NCBI GenBank assembly: GCA_040902855.1
Contig: JBBDWN010000044.1
Coordinates: 1 to 39,313, forward strand
Length of the DNA stretch: 39,313 nucleotides
Direction: 5' to 3'
Source of the DNA: DATHWB01 sp040902855
GTDB taxonomy: Bacteria > Actinomycetota > Acidimicrobiia > Spongiisociales > ZC4RG35
Made by a program: the position numbers and the translations under genes
The notes under the pieces: model-generated
Databases searched by the model: none
Told to the model about the DNA's origin: nothing
The model's input: only the letters and a program-made list of their open reading frames with translations
In this document: positions 1 to 7,722 of the stretch, one piece after another
How positions within the stretch are numbered: position 1 is the stretch's first letter
How the letters are laid out: every line of letters starts with the position of its first letter

Positions 1-31
1 GCGTTGCGGGGAAGATCTGTGACGGTCGCTC

Positions 32-1477
32 TCACTCGGGGTGTTGTTGTGCCTTGCCGCTCAGCAGATAGGTGATGACGTCGGCAGCGGTGTAAGTGTC
101 GCTGCCGCTCGGGAGAACCCGGCCGATGCTTGCCATGTCGTCTCCGGCGGTCACCAGCGGCGGTTCGGGTGTCCCGGACTTGGAGATCTGGCCGAGGCCG
201 ATATTGGACATGAGGGCGTTGCACAGACACTTGCGACCGACGGTGTCCTCGATCGATCCGCCCTTGGCGACATAGTCCTCGACGGGTTCGGAGGCACACC
301 GCCAACCCACCGAACCGTCGGGCCGCGAATAGGCCGTGCGCAGATACCCGAGGTCACAGACCCTCTCACGCTCGGCGAGGACACCGGATTGGGACAGGGA
401 ACCGTCGAGCTCCACCACCTTGAAAGGGAACCCGGTGGGAGAGGCCGACGGGTCCGTGAAGACACGGGCATGTCCGGCCCGGGCCAGCTCGACGACCTGC
501 CGCTTGAGCTCGGGGCTCAGACCTGACTCTTCGCAGAAGGCGAAAGCCGTTCCGACCTGTACACCAGTGGCTCCCCGCTCAAGAGCATCAGCGACAGCCT
601 CCGGCTCGGCACGCGACCCGGCAAGCCAAAAAGGCAGACCGAGATCACGGATGACAGCCAGATCGGCGTCGTCTCGCGCGCCGTAGACGGGTTCACCTCG
701 ATCACTCAATTCGAGCTTTCCCCGCGGCGGAGCGTTGTGACCGCCGGCCGTAGACGCCTCGACAACGAAACCATCCACCTTCGATTCGGCGTTGCGGGCC
801 AACATGGTCGCCAGCACATGAGAGGAGACAATCGGGATGAACATCGGGCGACTCACTTCGGGTTCCATCCCGCGGTTGTAGGAGACGGGATCGAACTCGG
901 TCTCCCGGATGGCGTCCTTCGCGTCACCCTTCACATCGACCCGCAGAGCCGTCTTCACCCCGGCAGCCAATCTGTCGAGGGCTCCCGGTATGGCGCGGGG
1001 AATTCCCGCACCCATCAAGACGTAGTCGACACCGGCCAGCATCGCCCCATACAGCGAAGCCAGAGTGGGCAACTGGATCTTCTCCAGAAAGTTGATCCCC
1101 ACCGGATTGCCGTGCCGCTCCTTCGCCAGAAAGACCTCCACAAAGTTGGCGGCCACCACCAGATCCGTCAGCCGCCGCGACGGTGCCATCTTCAGCAGCG
1201 GCTTGGTCCGGAACCGGGCATCGGAGGGTTTGCCGCCCGCCACGAAGTACCTCTCGAGGATCCCCGAGGCAACCCCGGGCACCGGGAAGGCCTCAAGTGC
1301 CCTCCGTACATGACCGCCCAGATCTCCCAACTGCAGACGACGGACCATCACCGCGTCCAATGCCGTGCCCGAAACGACCCCCAATTGACCCATCGCCGAC
1401 ACCGCCGAAGCAAGCCGCCAGTCAGAGACCCCCACGCCCATACCACCCTGAATCAACACAGGGAAACCGGCGGTCAT
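32..1477 (-). CDS. Nitronate monooxygenase family protein (2-nitropropane dioxygenase / PfaD-like)
   Basis: FMN-dependent TIM-barrel enzyme, 481 aa. The N-terminus carries the family hallmark IQGGMGVGVSDW followed by LGVVSGTALD. The mid-protein has DGFVVEASTAGGHNAPPRG and, later, GVQVGTAFAFCEESG, the phosphate/FMN-binding part of the barrel. It is longer than classic nitronate monooxygenases (about 320-370 aa) because of a C-terminal extension with conserved cysteines (VCDLGYL, WRC, GRKCLCNAL) seen in the actinobacterial and PfaD-like branch. Known members oxidise alkyl nitronates to carbonyl compounds and nitrite, or act as enoyl reductases in polyketide and fatty-acid systems. The neighbouring NarK-type transporter and nitrate reductase-like operon favour a nitrogen role, but that is inference. 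The ATG start has a GGAG motif 10-13 nt upstream. The substrate is not determinable from sequence. Confidence 0.85.
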   Translation of the reverse strand: MTAGFPVLIQGGMGVGVSDWRLASAVSAMGQLGVVSGTALDAVMVRRLQLGDLGGHVRRALEAFPVPGVASGILERYFVAGGKPSDARFRTKPLLKMAPSRRLTDLVVAANFVEVFLAKERHGNPVGINFLEKIQLPTLASLYGAMLAGVDYVLMGAGIPRAIPGALDRLAAGVKTALRVDVKGDAKDAIRETEFDPVSYNRGMEPEVSRPMFIPIVSSHVLATMLARNAESKVDGFVVEASTAGGHNAPPRGKLELSDRGEPVYGARDDADLAVIRDLGLPFWLAGSRAEPEAVADALERGATGVQVGTAFAFCEESGLSPELKRQVVELARAGHARVFTDPSASPTGFPFKVVELDGSLSQSGVLAERERVCDLGYLRTAYSRPDGSVGWRCASEPVEDYVAKGGSIEDTVGRKCLCNALMSNIGLGQISKSGTPEPPLVTAGDDMASIGRVLPSGSDTYTAADVITYLLSGKAQQHPE

Positions 1478-1749
1478 GGTTCACAACTCCAGAACTTGGC
1501 TATCTATCCCCGAGCATGGTACCGGCGACACAGACCCGCCATTCTCGACCTGGATCTCCGGTCAAACCAGGGCCCGACAACCGATGCTGCCCCCTTTCTC
1601 GTTGACAGTGCTGGTCGACTCGGAAGCCGTATGGGCGTGAAGAACAGCCACAGAATGCCTTCGGTGAACGCGGCGTTGTGGACCCTTCCGTCCGAGGGAT
1701 GTCTCGACGTCGTTGACGGTGCCCCACCCGACTGGTACACACAGCCGCA
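1478..1749. other. Divergent intergenic region between the monooxygenase and the NarK-type transporter
   Basis: 272 bp with no supportable gene. Short frames here have no convincing start or family resemblance. It must hold promoters for both flanking genes. The plus-strand one is recognisable (1713-1741). On the minus strand a GGAG ribosome-binding motif precedes the monooxygenase start. Confidence 0.6.
1713..1741 (+). promoter_or_regulatory. Promoter of the NarK-type transporter gene
   Basis: TTGACG at 1713-1718, a 17-nt spacer, then TACACA at 1736-1741. The ATG follows 8 nt later, so the transcript should be leaderless or nearly so. The -35 box and spacing fit a housekeeping sigma factor well; the -10 box departs from TANNNT in its last base. 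Confidence 0.55.
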
Positions 1750-2946
1750 ATGACGACACCTCCACCTCAGACCCCGGAAGGAGCCTTCCGGGCACTCGGG
1801 GTGGCGACACTGGCGTTTGCCACGAACTTCTGGGCGTGGGGTCTCATCTCGCCACTCGCCCCGGCGTTCACCGAGCTCCTTTCACTGGAACCACTACAGG
1901 TGTCGGTCGTGGTCGCCACCCCGGTGTTGTTGGGGTCGGTGGCTCGGATCCCGCTCGGTGCCCTCACCGACAGGTTCGGCGGCAGGGCCATGTTCATCGG
2001 TCTCAGCTTGACCGTCACGCTGCCTCTGCTGTTCCTGGCGGTGTGGCAGACGCTCCCCGCGCTTCTCCTCGGGGGATTGATCCTCGGGCTGGCAGGTGCC
2101 TCCTTCGCTATTGGGATCCCATTCGTCAATGCGTGGTTTCCACCTGAACGCCGGGGATTCGCGCTCGGGGTCTATGGAGCCGGCAACATCGGCACGGCCA
2201 TCGCCGGCTTCACCGCCCCGACTCTCTTCGAACGGGTTGGGGTCTCGGTTCCCTTCCTTCTCGTGGCCGGTGTCATGCTCGCCACCGCACTCGGCGTCGC
2301 GCTATTTGCCCGGGACGCCCCGGATCGTCGCGCAGGCTCGGCAACCATGTTGGAGAGGATGCGGGCGGCGCTCGGACTGCGGATCACCTTCGATCTGGCG
2401 GCGTTGTACGCGCTCACATTCGGAGGCTTTGTGGCATTCGGCGTGTATCTCCCCACCTACCTCCGCACCGCATACGGACTCAGTCCTGCCGATGCGGGAG
2501 CTCGTGCCGCCGGTTTCATCGTTCTCGCCACCATCGCCCGGCCGGTCGGCGGCTGGCTGTCGGACCGGATCGGGGCACCCAAAGTCCTCGCCGTGTCACT
2601 GGGAGTCGTGGCCGTCGGCGCCGCGGTTGTTGCGTTCACGCTCCCCCTCGTCGTGGCCACGTTGCCCTTCCTGGCGATCGCGGCGTGTCTCGGACTCGGC
2701 AACGGAGCAGTGTTCGCGCTGGTGGGACGAGGCGTCCCCAGTGATCGCGTCGGAGCGGTGACCGGATTCGTCGGTGCCGCCGGCGGGCTGGGAGGATTCG
2801 TGCCCCCTTTGGTTATGGGAGGGGTCTACTCGCTCACCGGCGGTTATCTGATCGGGCTCTTGCTCCTCGCCGTCGTGAGTGCTGCCGCGTTGGCGCATTC
2901 CCTCCGCCGGTTCGGCTTCGGCCCTCTCGACGTGACCTCACCGTAG
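1750..2946 (+). CDS. MFS nitrate/nitrite transporter (NarK family)
   Basis: 398 aa, about 12 membrane segments, no large loops. The family signature is clear: RIPLGALTDRFGGR in the loop after helix 2, and the glycine-rich nitrate-signature helix (LAGASFAIGIPFVNAWFPPE, then RRGFALGVYGAGNIGTAIAG). A second glycine-rich stretch (VTGFVGAAGGLGGFVPPL) lies in the second half, as in NarK/NasA transporters. It should import nitrate and/or export nitrite across the cytoplasmic membrane. The gene converges on the reductase-like operon and its last 9 bp overlap the end of the small membrane protein gene. Pairing with a NasA-type catalytic subunit supports the nitrate assignment. Symport and antiport types cannot be told apart here. 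Confidence 0.85.
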   Translation: MTTPPPQTPEGAFRALGVATLAFATNFWAWGLISPLAPAFTELLSLEPLQVSVVVATPVLLGSVARIPLGALTDRFGGRAMFIGLSLTVTLPLLFLAVWQTLPALLLGGLILGLAGASFAIGIPFVNAWFPPERRGFALGVYGAGNIGTAIAGFTAPTLFERVGVSVPFLLVAGVMLATALGVALFARDAPDRRAGSATMLERMRAALGLRITFDLAALYALTFGGFVAFGVYLPTYLRTAYGLSPADAGARAAGFIVLATIARPVGGWLSDRIGAPKVLAVSLGVVAVGAAVVAFTLPLVVATLPFLAIAACLGLGNGAVFALVGRGVPSDRVGAVTGFVGAAGGLGGFVPPLVMGGVYSLTGGYLIGLLLLAVVSAAALAHSLRRFGFGPLDVTSP

Positions 2947-3138
2947 GTATCGGTAGAACAGCGCGGCGATCAGGGCGAGAACGCCCGAGATCGACGTCGC
3001 CGACCACGCCAGCGTCGCGTCACCGTCCAGGAGCCCTTCGGCAGCCACGGTCACCAGGAAGATCTGCAGCGTCAACAACAACAGGACGTACACGAGGATG
3101 GCGCTGGTGACTTTGCGTCGACGGCCCGGGAGGCTCAT
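2938..3138 (-). CDS. Small two-helix membrane protein of the reductase operon
   Basis: 66 aa, starting at the ATG whose first bases overlap the Rieske stop codon (ATGA overlap at 3135-3138). A longer upstream frame exists but lies entirely inside the Rieske gene. After a basic N-terminus (MSLPGRRRK) there are two hydrophobic segments, VTSAILVYVLLLLTLQIFLV (residues about 10-29) and a second near residues 42-62, ending in YRYLR. No family is recognised. As the last gene of a tightly overlapped operon it may be an accessory or assembly subunit of the membrane complex. Its 3' end overlaps the convergent transporter gene by 9 bp. Confidence 0.7.
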   Translation of the reverse strand: MSLPGRRRKVTSAILVYVLLLLTLQIFLVTVAAEGLLDGDATLAWSATSISGVLALIAALFYRYLR

Positions 3139-3635
3139 GCGTGCGGCCCTTGTTCGGCACCCAACGCCCACACAACCCCATCGCGAATCTCGACCTCGAT
3201 CCGGGCGAGCGGGCGCTCCGGCGGCCCGGCGATCGGACGGCCCTCGAGGTTGAAGAATCCCTCGTGGCAAGGACACTCGAAGTGCTGGTCCTCACCGCTC
3301 CAAAACACGACACAACCGAGGTGGGTGCACTTCTGGCTGAACCCGAGGACCACGTCCTCGGTCAGTCGAATGAGGATCGCCGGATCCCGGCTGGTTGGAT
3401 AGGCGAACAGGTGACTGCCTCCGACCGGGATCTGATCCATGTCGACGATGGCAGTCGGCATCCCCGTCTCGACCTTTCGGAGCGACGCCCACACGCTCAT
3501 CAGAGCCCCACTTCCGGCGAAAGCTCCGGATGCCAGCACCAGATAGCGAGTGAAGTCGCGACGGGTGATGTCGTCTTCCCCGGATGCCGAGATCGGAAAA
3601 TCGCGTTTCCAGATCGGATCGTGGTGCTCAGACAT
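3135..3635 (-). CDS. Rieske [2Fe-2S] protein with TAT-type signal anchor
   Basis: 166 aa. The N-terminus carries a twin-arginine motif (ITRRDFTRYLVLASG, residues 23-37) followed by a hydrophobic helix, as in anchored Rieske proteins exported by the Tat pathway. Cluster boxes are complete: CTHLGC (C103, H105, C108) and CPCHEGF (C121, C123, H124). C103, H105, C121 and H124 would ligate the cluster, with a C108-C123 disulfide typical of high-potential Rieske centres. The start at 3635 was chosen because the upstream extension is only an overlap with the ferredoxin gene, which ends at 3628. It is the fourth gene of the reductase-like operon and presumably passes electrons between quinol or cytochrome b and the other centres. 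A Rieske subunit beside a NasA-type enzyme is unusual. Confidence 0.88.
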   Translation of the reverse strand: MSEHHDPIWKRDFPISASGEDDITRRDFTRYLVLASGAFAGSGALMSVWASLRKVETGMPTAIVDMDQIPVGGSHLFAYPTSRDPAILIRLTEDVVLGFSQKCTHLGCVVFWSGEDQHFECPCHEGFFNLEGRPIAGPPERPLARIEVEIRDGVVWALGAEQGPHA

Positions 3636-4251
3636 CCCCAAGCTCCTCAAAGCCGAACGGGTCATCGAGCCAATGGCGGGAGGTGCGGCCAATGAAGATG
3701 TCGACGGGACCAGGCTCGTCCACGACCAACGCCACCTTTGTTCGGACATCTTGGTTTCCGAACTTCCAGTCGCGCACGAGTGTCCCCGATCTTGTGCGAT
3801 CGAACTCCTCGCGCGACCCGTACCAGAGCGCATCGGAAGGGCACACAGAGGCGCACATCGGCTTCAGCCCTTCCGAGGTGCGGTCGTAACACATGTCGCA
3901 TTTCATCATCTGGTCGAACTCTGCGACGTACTTCGGGATCCCGAACGGACACGCATAGACACAGTTCGAACACCCGATGCAACGCGGCTGCAGTGCGGAC
4001 TGCACCACCCCGTCCTCGTTCTGCTTTATGGCGTCTGCCGGACAGACGTGGGCACAGGTCGGGTCCTCGCAGTGCATGCACACCATCGGCACTGTCTGGG
4101 TGCTGTGCAATCGGTCCACGGTGTCCAGTTGAATCAGCGACACACCGCGATGGGTCCCACACTCCGAGCAGGCCTGCACACACGACCGGCAGCCGATGCA
4201 GCGGCTGTGATCGATGGCGAACACCGCCTGGTCGGGAGCGACGAGTGTCAC
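3628..4251 (-). CDS. Four-cluster [4Fe-4S] ferredoxin subunit of molybdopterin oxidoreductase
   Basis: 207 aa, homologous to the electron-transfer subunits of the DMSO reductase superfamily (NrfC/HybA/PsrB type). Sixteen cysteines form four cluster sets: C18/21/24/28, C58/61/66/70, C91/94/97/101 and C118/121/133/137, the last with the long spacing typical of this family; C31 is extra. No signal peptide is visible. It starts with GTG in a 4-bp GTGA overlap with the catalytic subunit stop and ends 8 bp inside the Rieske gene. It should wire electrons from the membrane subunits to the molybdenum protein. Confidence 0.9.
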   Translation of the reverse strand: MTLVAPDQAVFAIDHSRCIGCRSCVQACSECGTHRGVSLIQLDTVDRLHSTQTVPMVCMHCEDPTCAHVCPADAIKQNEDGVVQSALQPRCIGCSNCVYACPFGIPKYVAEFDQMMKCDMCYDRTSEGLKPMCASVCPSDALWYGSREEFDRTRSGTLVRDWKFGNQDVRTKVALVVDEPGPVDIFIGRTSRHWLDDPFGFEELGDV

Positions 4252-6482
4252 GACCGGCCCCCGACGTGCAGGGTCAGGTCTCGATCGTCCCGCACGTCGC
4301 CGCGCCCACCCGCCAACTCGACTCGCACGGCCGACACTTTGAACTCGGGGATCTTCGAGACTGGATCGAGTGCTCGCTGTGTGAGGAGATTGGCGGAACT
4401 GTCACCTGGCCAGTGATACGGAATGAAGACGGTGTCAGGCCGAATCGTCTCGACGACTTTGGCAGGTGCCACCATCGAACCCCGTCGAGAGGTGACCCGC
4501 ACCAAATCCCCGTCCGTGGCCCCGATCGATTCCGCCAACCGCGGATGCATCTCGCACAAGGGCTCCGGATACTGGTCCACCAGCGGCCCGATCCTGCGAG
4601 TCTGGGTTCCGGACAGATACTGGCTTATCACTCGACCTGTCGTCAGCCACACCGGGTACTCGACGTCGACTTCTTCGGCGGGCGGACGCCACGGTGTCGG
4701 CAGGAAGCGGGCCCTTCCGTCAGGATGATGGAACGCTCCGCCCTCGAACAGCCGAGGCGTACCCGGATGACCCTCCTCCGGGCAAGGCCAAAACACTCCC
4801 TGCTCGGCCACTACCCGGTCCCAAGTGATGCCGGCATAGTCAGCCGCACTACCGGCGGAGGCCACCGTGAGCTCGGTGAAGATCTGCTCCGTGTCGGTGT
4901 AGGGAAAGTACCGGCCTTTGCCGAGACGGTCGGCGAGCTCACATACGATCTCCCAGTCCCGGCGGGCGTTCCCGGGCGGTGCGATCGCGGCGTTGATCTT
5001 GACGACTCGGCCCTCCAGGGTCGTGACGGTCCCCTCGTCCTCTTCGTGCAACGACCCCGGGAGCACGAGATCGGCATGGTGCGCGCTCTCGGAAAGGAAG
5101 AAGTCAATTGCGGTGTAATGCTCCAGACGGTCGAGTGCCTGGCGCGTGAAGTTGGCGTCGGGCAGTGAAACCAGAGGGTTGAAGCAGATCGACAGCAGTC
5201 CTTTGATCTCCCCGGAGTGGATGGCGTCCATGATCTCCTGGGCACTCAGGCCCTTGCCTGGGATCTCGCTCTCGTCGCATCCCCACACCGCTGCCACCTC
5301 GGCCCGATGGTCGGGATTGGTGATGTCCCGGTTGCCGGGCAGTTGGTCACACTTATGTCCGTGCTCGCGTCCTCCCTGGCCGTTCCCCTGTCCGGTGATC
5401 GTGTTGACCCCACAACCCGGCTTCCCGTACTTGCCGGTAGCCAGCCCGAGGTTGATGCACGCCAACACGTTGTCCACACCCTTGGTGGAATGTTCGATTC
5501 CCCGGGCATGGAGGAGAATGCCCGTGGGTGACCTGGCCCACAGTTGGGCGGCCAGCTCGATTCTCGAAGCCGGAACACCGGATATCGCTTCGGCCCACTC
5601 CGGGGTCGCATCCGCCACCGTGGCAACCGCCTCGTCGAAGCCATTGGTGTGCTCATCGATGAAGCGGCTGTCGACCCAACCCTCCCGCACGATGACGTGG
5701 AGCATGGCGTCGAGAACCGCCAGGTCGGTCCCGGGCCGGACTCCGAGAAAGACATCGGCCTTACGGGCGATGGGCGTGACCCGAGGATCCATCACGATCA
5801 ACTTGGCCCCCCGGTCGCGCGCCCGCCAGATGTAAGACGTCGTGATCGGGTGGCACTCGGCGATGTTGGCGCCGGCGACGAAGACCACGTCGGCAAGCGG
5901 GATGTCGGACCATGGATTGGCCGCCCGGTCGACTCCGAGAGCCTTCTTGCCTGCCGCTCCGGCCGACACCATGCACAACCGGCCGTTGTAATCGAGATTG
6001 GCCGTGCCCACTCCGAGACGGGCGAACTTGCCCATCAGATAGGATTTCTCGTTGGTCAGGGAGACGCCGGAGAGGATGGCGAACGAGTCGGGGCCGTACT
6101 CCGACTGAATACGTTGGATCTCGGCGGTCACTCGATCGAGGGCGTGGTCCCAGCTCACCTCACGAAAACCGCCCGAAACCAAAGGGTCTCGCTCAAGCGG
6201 TTCGGTGAGTCGATCAGGATGCGAGCCCTGCAGGTACCGCTTGACTCCCTTGGGACACAATCGCCCCTCGTTGAACGGGAAGTCATATCGGGGCTCGAAT
6301 CCGACAACTTGCTCGTCGCGAACCTTCAGGCGGATCCCACACTGCTGCCCACAGAAACAGCAGTGCGTATCGACGATCCGGTCGAACTCCACATCTGCGT
6401 CCCAACCGCCAGGCGGGGTCCGATTGAGATGGGGCCCGTACCGCTCGATGAGTGCCTCTTCGGTGATGGGTATCCGCGCCAC
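4248..6482 (-). CDS. Molybdopterin oxidoreductase, assimilatory nitrate reductase-like (NasA/NarB type)
   Basis: 744 aa. The N-terminal [4Fe-4S] motif is C41-x2-C44-x3-C48-x27-C76, followed by PKG with a lysine at 78 as in Nap/Nas enzymes. The molybdenum ligand is most likely C170 in NGRLCMVSAG, matching the Cys-containing motif of NapA and NarB. NarG-type enzymes use Asp and many formate dehydrogenases use SeCys. ANIAECHPI, GQGNGQGGREHG and the C-terminal molydopterin-binding domain (residues about 625-735) also match nitrate reductases. No twin-arginine signal is present, so on its own it should be cytoplasmic. GTG start, 1 nt after the cytochrome b stop. Nitrate is the likely substrate; another oxyanion or a reverse reaction cannot be excluded. 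Confidence 0.85.
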   Translation of the reverse strand: MARIPITEEALIERYGPHLNRTPPGGWDADVEFDRIVDTHCCFCGQQCGIRLKVRDEQVVGFEPRYDFPFNEGRLCPKGVKRYLQGSHPDRLTEPLERDPLVSGGFREVSWDHALDRVTAEIQRIQSEYGPDSFAILSGVSLTNEKSYLMGKFARLGVGTANLDYNGRLCMVSAGAAGKKALGVDRAANPWSDIPLADVVFVAGANIAECHPITTSYIWRARDRGAKLIVMDPRVTPIARKADVFLGVRPGTDLAVLDAMLHVIVREGWVDSRFIDEHTNGFDEAVATVADATPEWAEAISGVPASRIELAAQLWARSPTGILLHARGIEHSTKGVDNVLACINLGLATGKYGKPGCGVNTITGQGNGQGGREHGHKCDQLPGNRDITNPDHRAEVAAVWGCDESEIPGKGLSAQEIMDAIHSGEIKGLLSICFNPLVSLPDANFTRQALDRLEHYTAIDFFLSESAHHADLVLPGSLHEEDEGTVTTLEGRVVKINAAIAPPGNARRDWEIVCELADRLGKGRYFPYTDTEQIFTELTVASAGSAADYAGITWDRVVAEQGVFWPCPEEGHPGTPRLFEGGAFHHPDGRARFLPTPWRPPAEEVDVEYPVWLTTGRVISQYLSGTQTRRIGPLVDQYPEPLCEMHPRLAESIGATDGDLVRVTSRRGSMVAPAKVVETIRPDTVFIPYHWPGDSSANLLTQRALDPVSKIPEFKVSAVRVELAGGRGDVRDDRDLTLHVGGRS

Positions 6483-6483
6483 G

Positions 6484-7605
6484 TCAGCTCAGCCACGTCT
6501 CGGACGAAGCTCCGGTCCGAGCGGCCTGCGCGAATGCCACCAGGCGCCGCCGGCACCGGGGGCAGACATCCTGATAGTTGCCACCGTCCGCAGTCGAGTA
6601 GTCGAAGCCAACCTGAGGGAGCACCGTCTTGAGGTCGGTCATCTGAAGCACCGAGGCGAAGGACTCACCGCACTCGGAGCATTCGAATGCCGGGCCGGCC
6701 TCCGCCTCTCGTTTGTAGAAGGCAACCCCAAGATTCGCCGGGCGCTGCAGGATGTGAAAGAGCTTTCCGAACGGGATGTAGAGAAGACCAACGATGACGG
6801 TCAACGCATGGAGGATATTGAGGAACGTGTAGAAGCGGCCACCCATCCACATCGAGGACGCCGTGAGCATCAATCCGGTCACGGACACTGCGAACAGACC
6901 CGCCAACGCCGCGAAGTCCCCCGCGCGTTCCAGGGCGATGGCGCCCTGGTCCCGGAACCGGCGTGCGAGGAAGATCACTACCCCGGCGATCACGAGGATC
7001 GCTGCGATGTTGAGCACGTGGAAGACGACGAAGCCAAAGACGCTGCGCGAGTCGAAGGTGACCGTTGCCAGCGGCCCCAGGTATGCCTGGTAGATCCGAC
7101 CGGTCTGGTCGACGGACTCGAAGTGGAACCAGCCGAACGTGAGTGGGAACGTGACCAGTGCCGCCAGTATGCAGCCCCAGAAGAGCAGTTGATGAGCGAC
7201 CCAACGGGTCATCGACCGGCCTCTGATGAATCGCTGGAGAAGGAGGTTGGTCACCACCATCCCTGTCAGAGCAACCACGTTCCGGCCGAGATTGCCTCTC
7301 CGCCGGAACGCTTCCCAGCCTCGCTGGTTGAGCAGAGCCGTCGGCGGACGCCGGAGCCAAACGACGTAGCGATAGATGACAGCAAAGGTGGCCAGCAACG
7401 TTCCGAACAGGTACGGGACGAGCGCGGCATCGAACCAACGAAGGCCCTCGGAGCCGATGTAGACCAGGACGAGCAGGACGACGACGCCCACCCCACCGGA
7501 TAGCACCCCTCGGCGATCAAGTGCCGACGAAGAAGATCGCGCCACAACCACGATGGTCAACCTAGCGACCGGTCTGATTTCCTGCAGTCCGCACACCGCA
7601 ATCAC
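6484..7605 (-). CDS. NarI-like membrane cytochrome b subunit with C-terminal cysteine knuckles
   Basis: About 373 aa from the GTG at 7605. GTG codons further in (for example 7551) are possible starts because no clear ribosome-binding site is seen. There are about six membrane segments. H266 and H284 are 18 residues apart in the last helix (sequence ILHALTV ... GKLFHIL), the same spacing as two b-heme ligands in NarI. H138, H161 and H196 are further candidate ligands. After the membrane part comes a soluble tail with CSECG (C309/C312) and CPRC (C348/C351), resembling a rubredoxin or zinc ribbon. It is first gene of the operon and the likely quinol-oxidising membrane anchor. Automated pipelines may call such proteins transporters; the histidines argue against that. 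Confidence 0.75.
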   Translation of the reverse strand: MIAVCGLQEIRPVARLTIVVVARSSSSALDRRGVLSGGVGVVVLLVLVYIGSEGLRWFDAALVPYLFGTLLATFAVIYRYVVWLRRPPTALLNQRGWEAFRRRGNLGRNVVALTGMVVTNLLLQRFIRGRSMTRWVAHQLLFWGCILAALVTFPLTFGWFHFESVDQTGRIYQAYLGPLATVTFDSRSVFGFVVFHVLNIAAILVIAGVVIFLARRFRDQGAIALERAGDFAALAGLFAVSVTGLMLTASSMWMGGRFYTFLNILHALTVIVGLLYIPFGKLFHILQRPANLGVAFYKREAEAGPAFECSECGESFASVLQMTDLKTVLPQVGFDYSTADGGNYQDVCPRCRRRLVAFAQAARTGASSETWLS

Positions 7606-7722
7606 TACAGGTGGTGTCCAACACTTCGGCGAGGAAGGTCACGGAGGGGCGCCCGCGCGGGTTCCGCAGGCTCTCTGATCTTTGGATCGGCGAGCCGTCC
7701 TCCACCTCCCTACCATCGGGGC
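7606..7722. other. Divergent intergenic region, reductase operon / dcd
   Basis: 117 bp separating the divergent cytochrome b and dcd genes. It contains a GC palindrome CCCGCGCGGG (7652-7661) and the dcd -10 box (7711-7716). No FNR-like or NarL-like site is convincing by eye. Confidence 0.4.
7711..7716 (+). promoter_or_regulatory. -10 box of dcd (leaderless)
   Basis: TACCAT ends 6 nt before the GTG start of dcd, which would place +1 at the start codon itself. No ribosome-binding motif is visible. No good -35 box was found. Confidence 0.5.

Noticed and set aside
3738..5168. 476-codon plus-strand frame across the reductase operon
   Set aside because: Antisense to the ferredoxin and NasA-type genes, whose cofactor motifs are complete. 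The translation is Arg/Ser-rich with no family match.
4248..6482. Formate dehydrogenase or NarG-type identity for the molybdenum subunit
   Set aside because: Position 170 is a Cys codon in a NapA/NarB-like motif, not TGA-encoded selenocysteine or the Asp motif of NarG, and the ECHPI and GGREHG blocks fit nitrate reductases.
5544..6632. 362-codon plus-strand frame inside the molybdopterin gene
   Set aside because: Antisense shadow of a gene with clear motifs, typical of GC-rich DNA.
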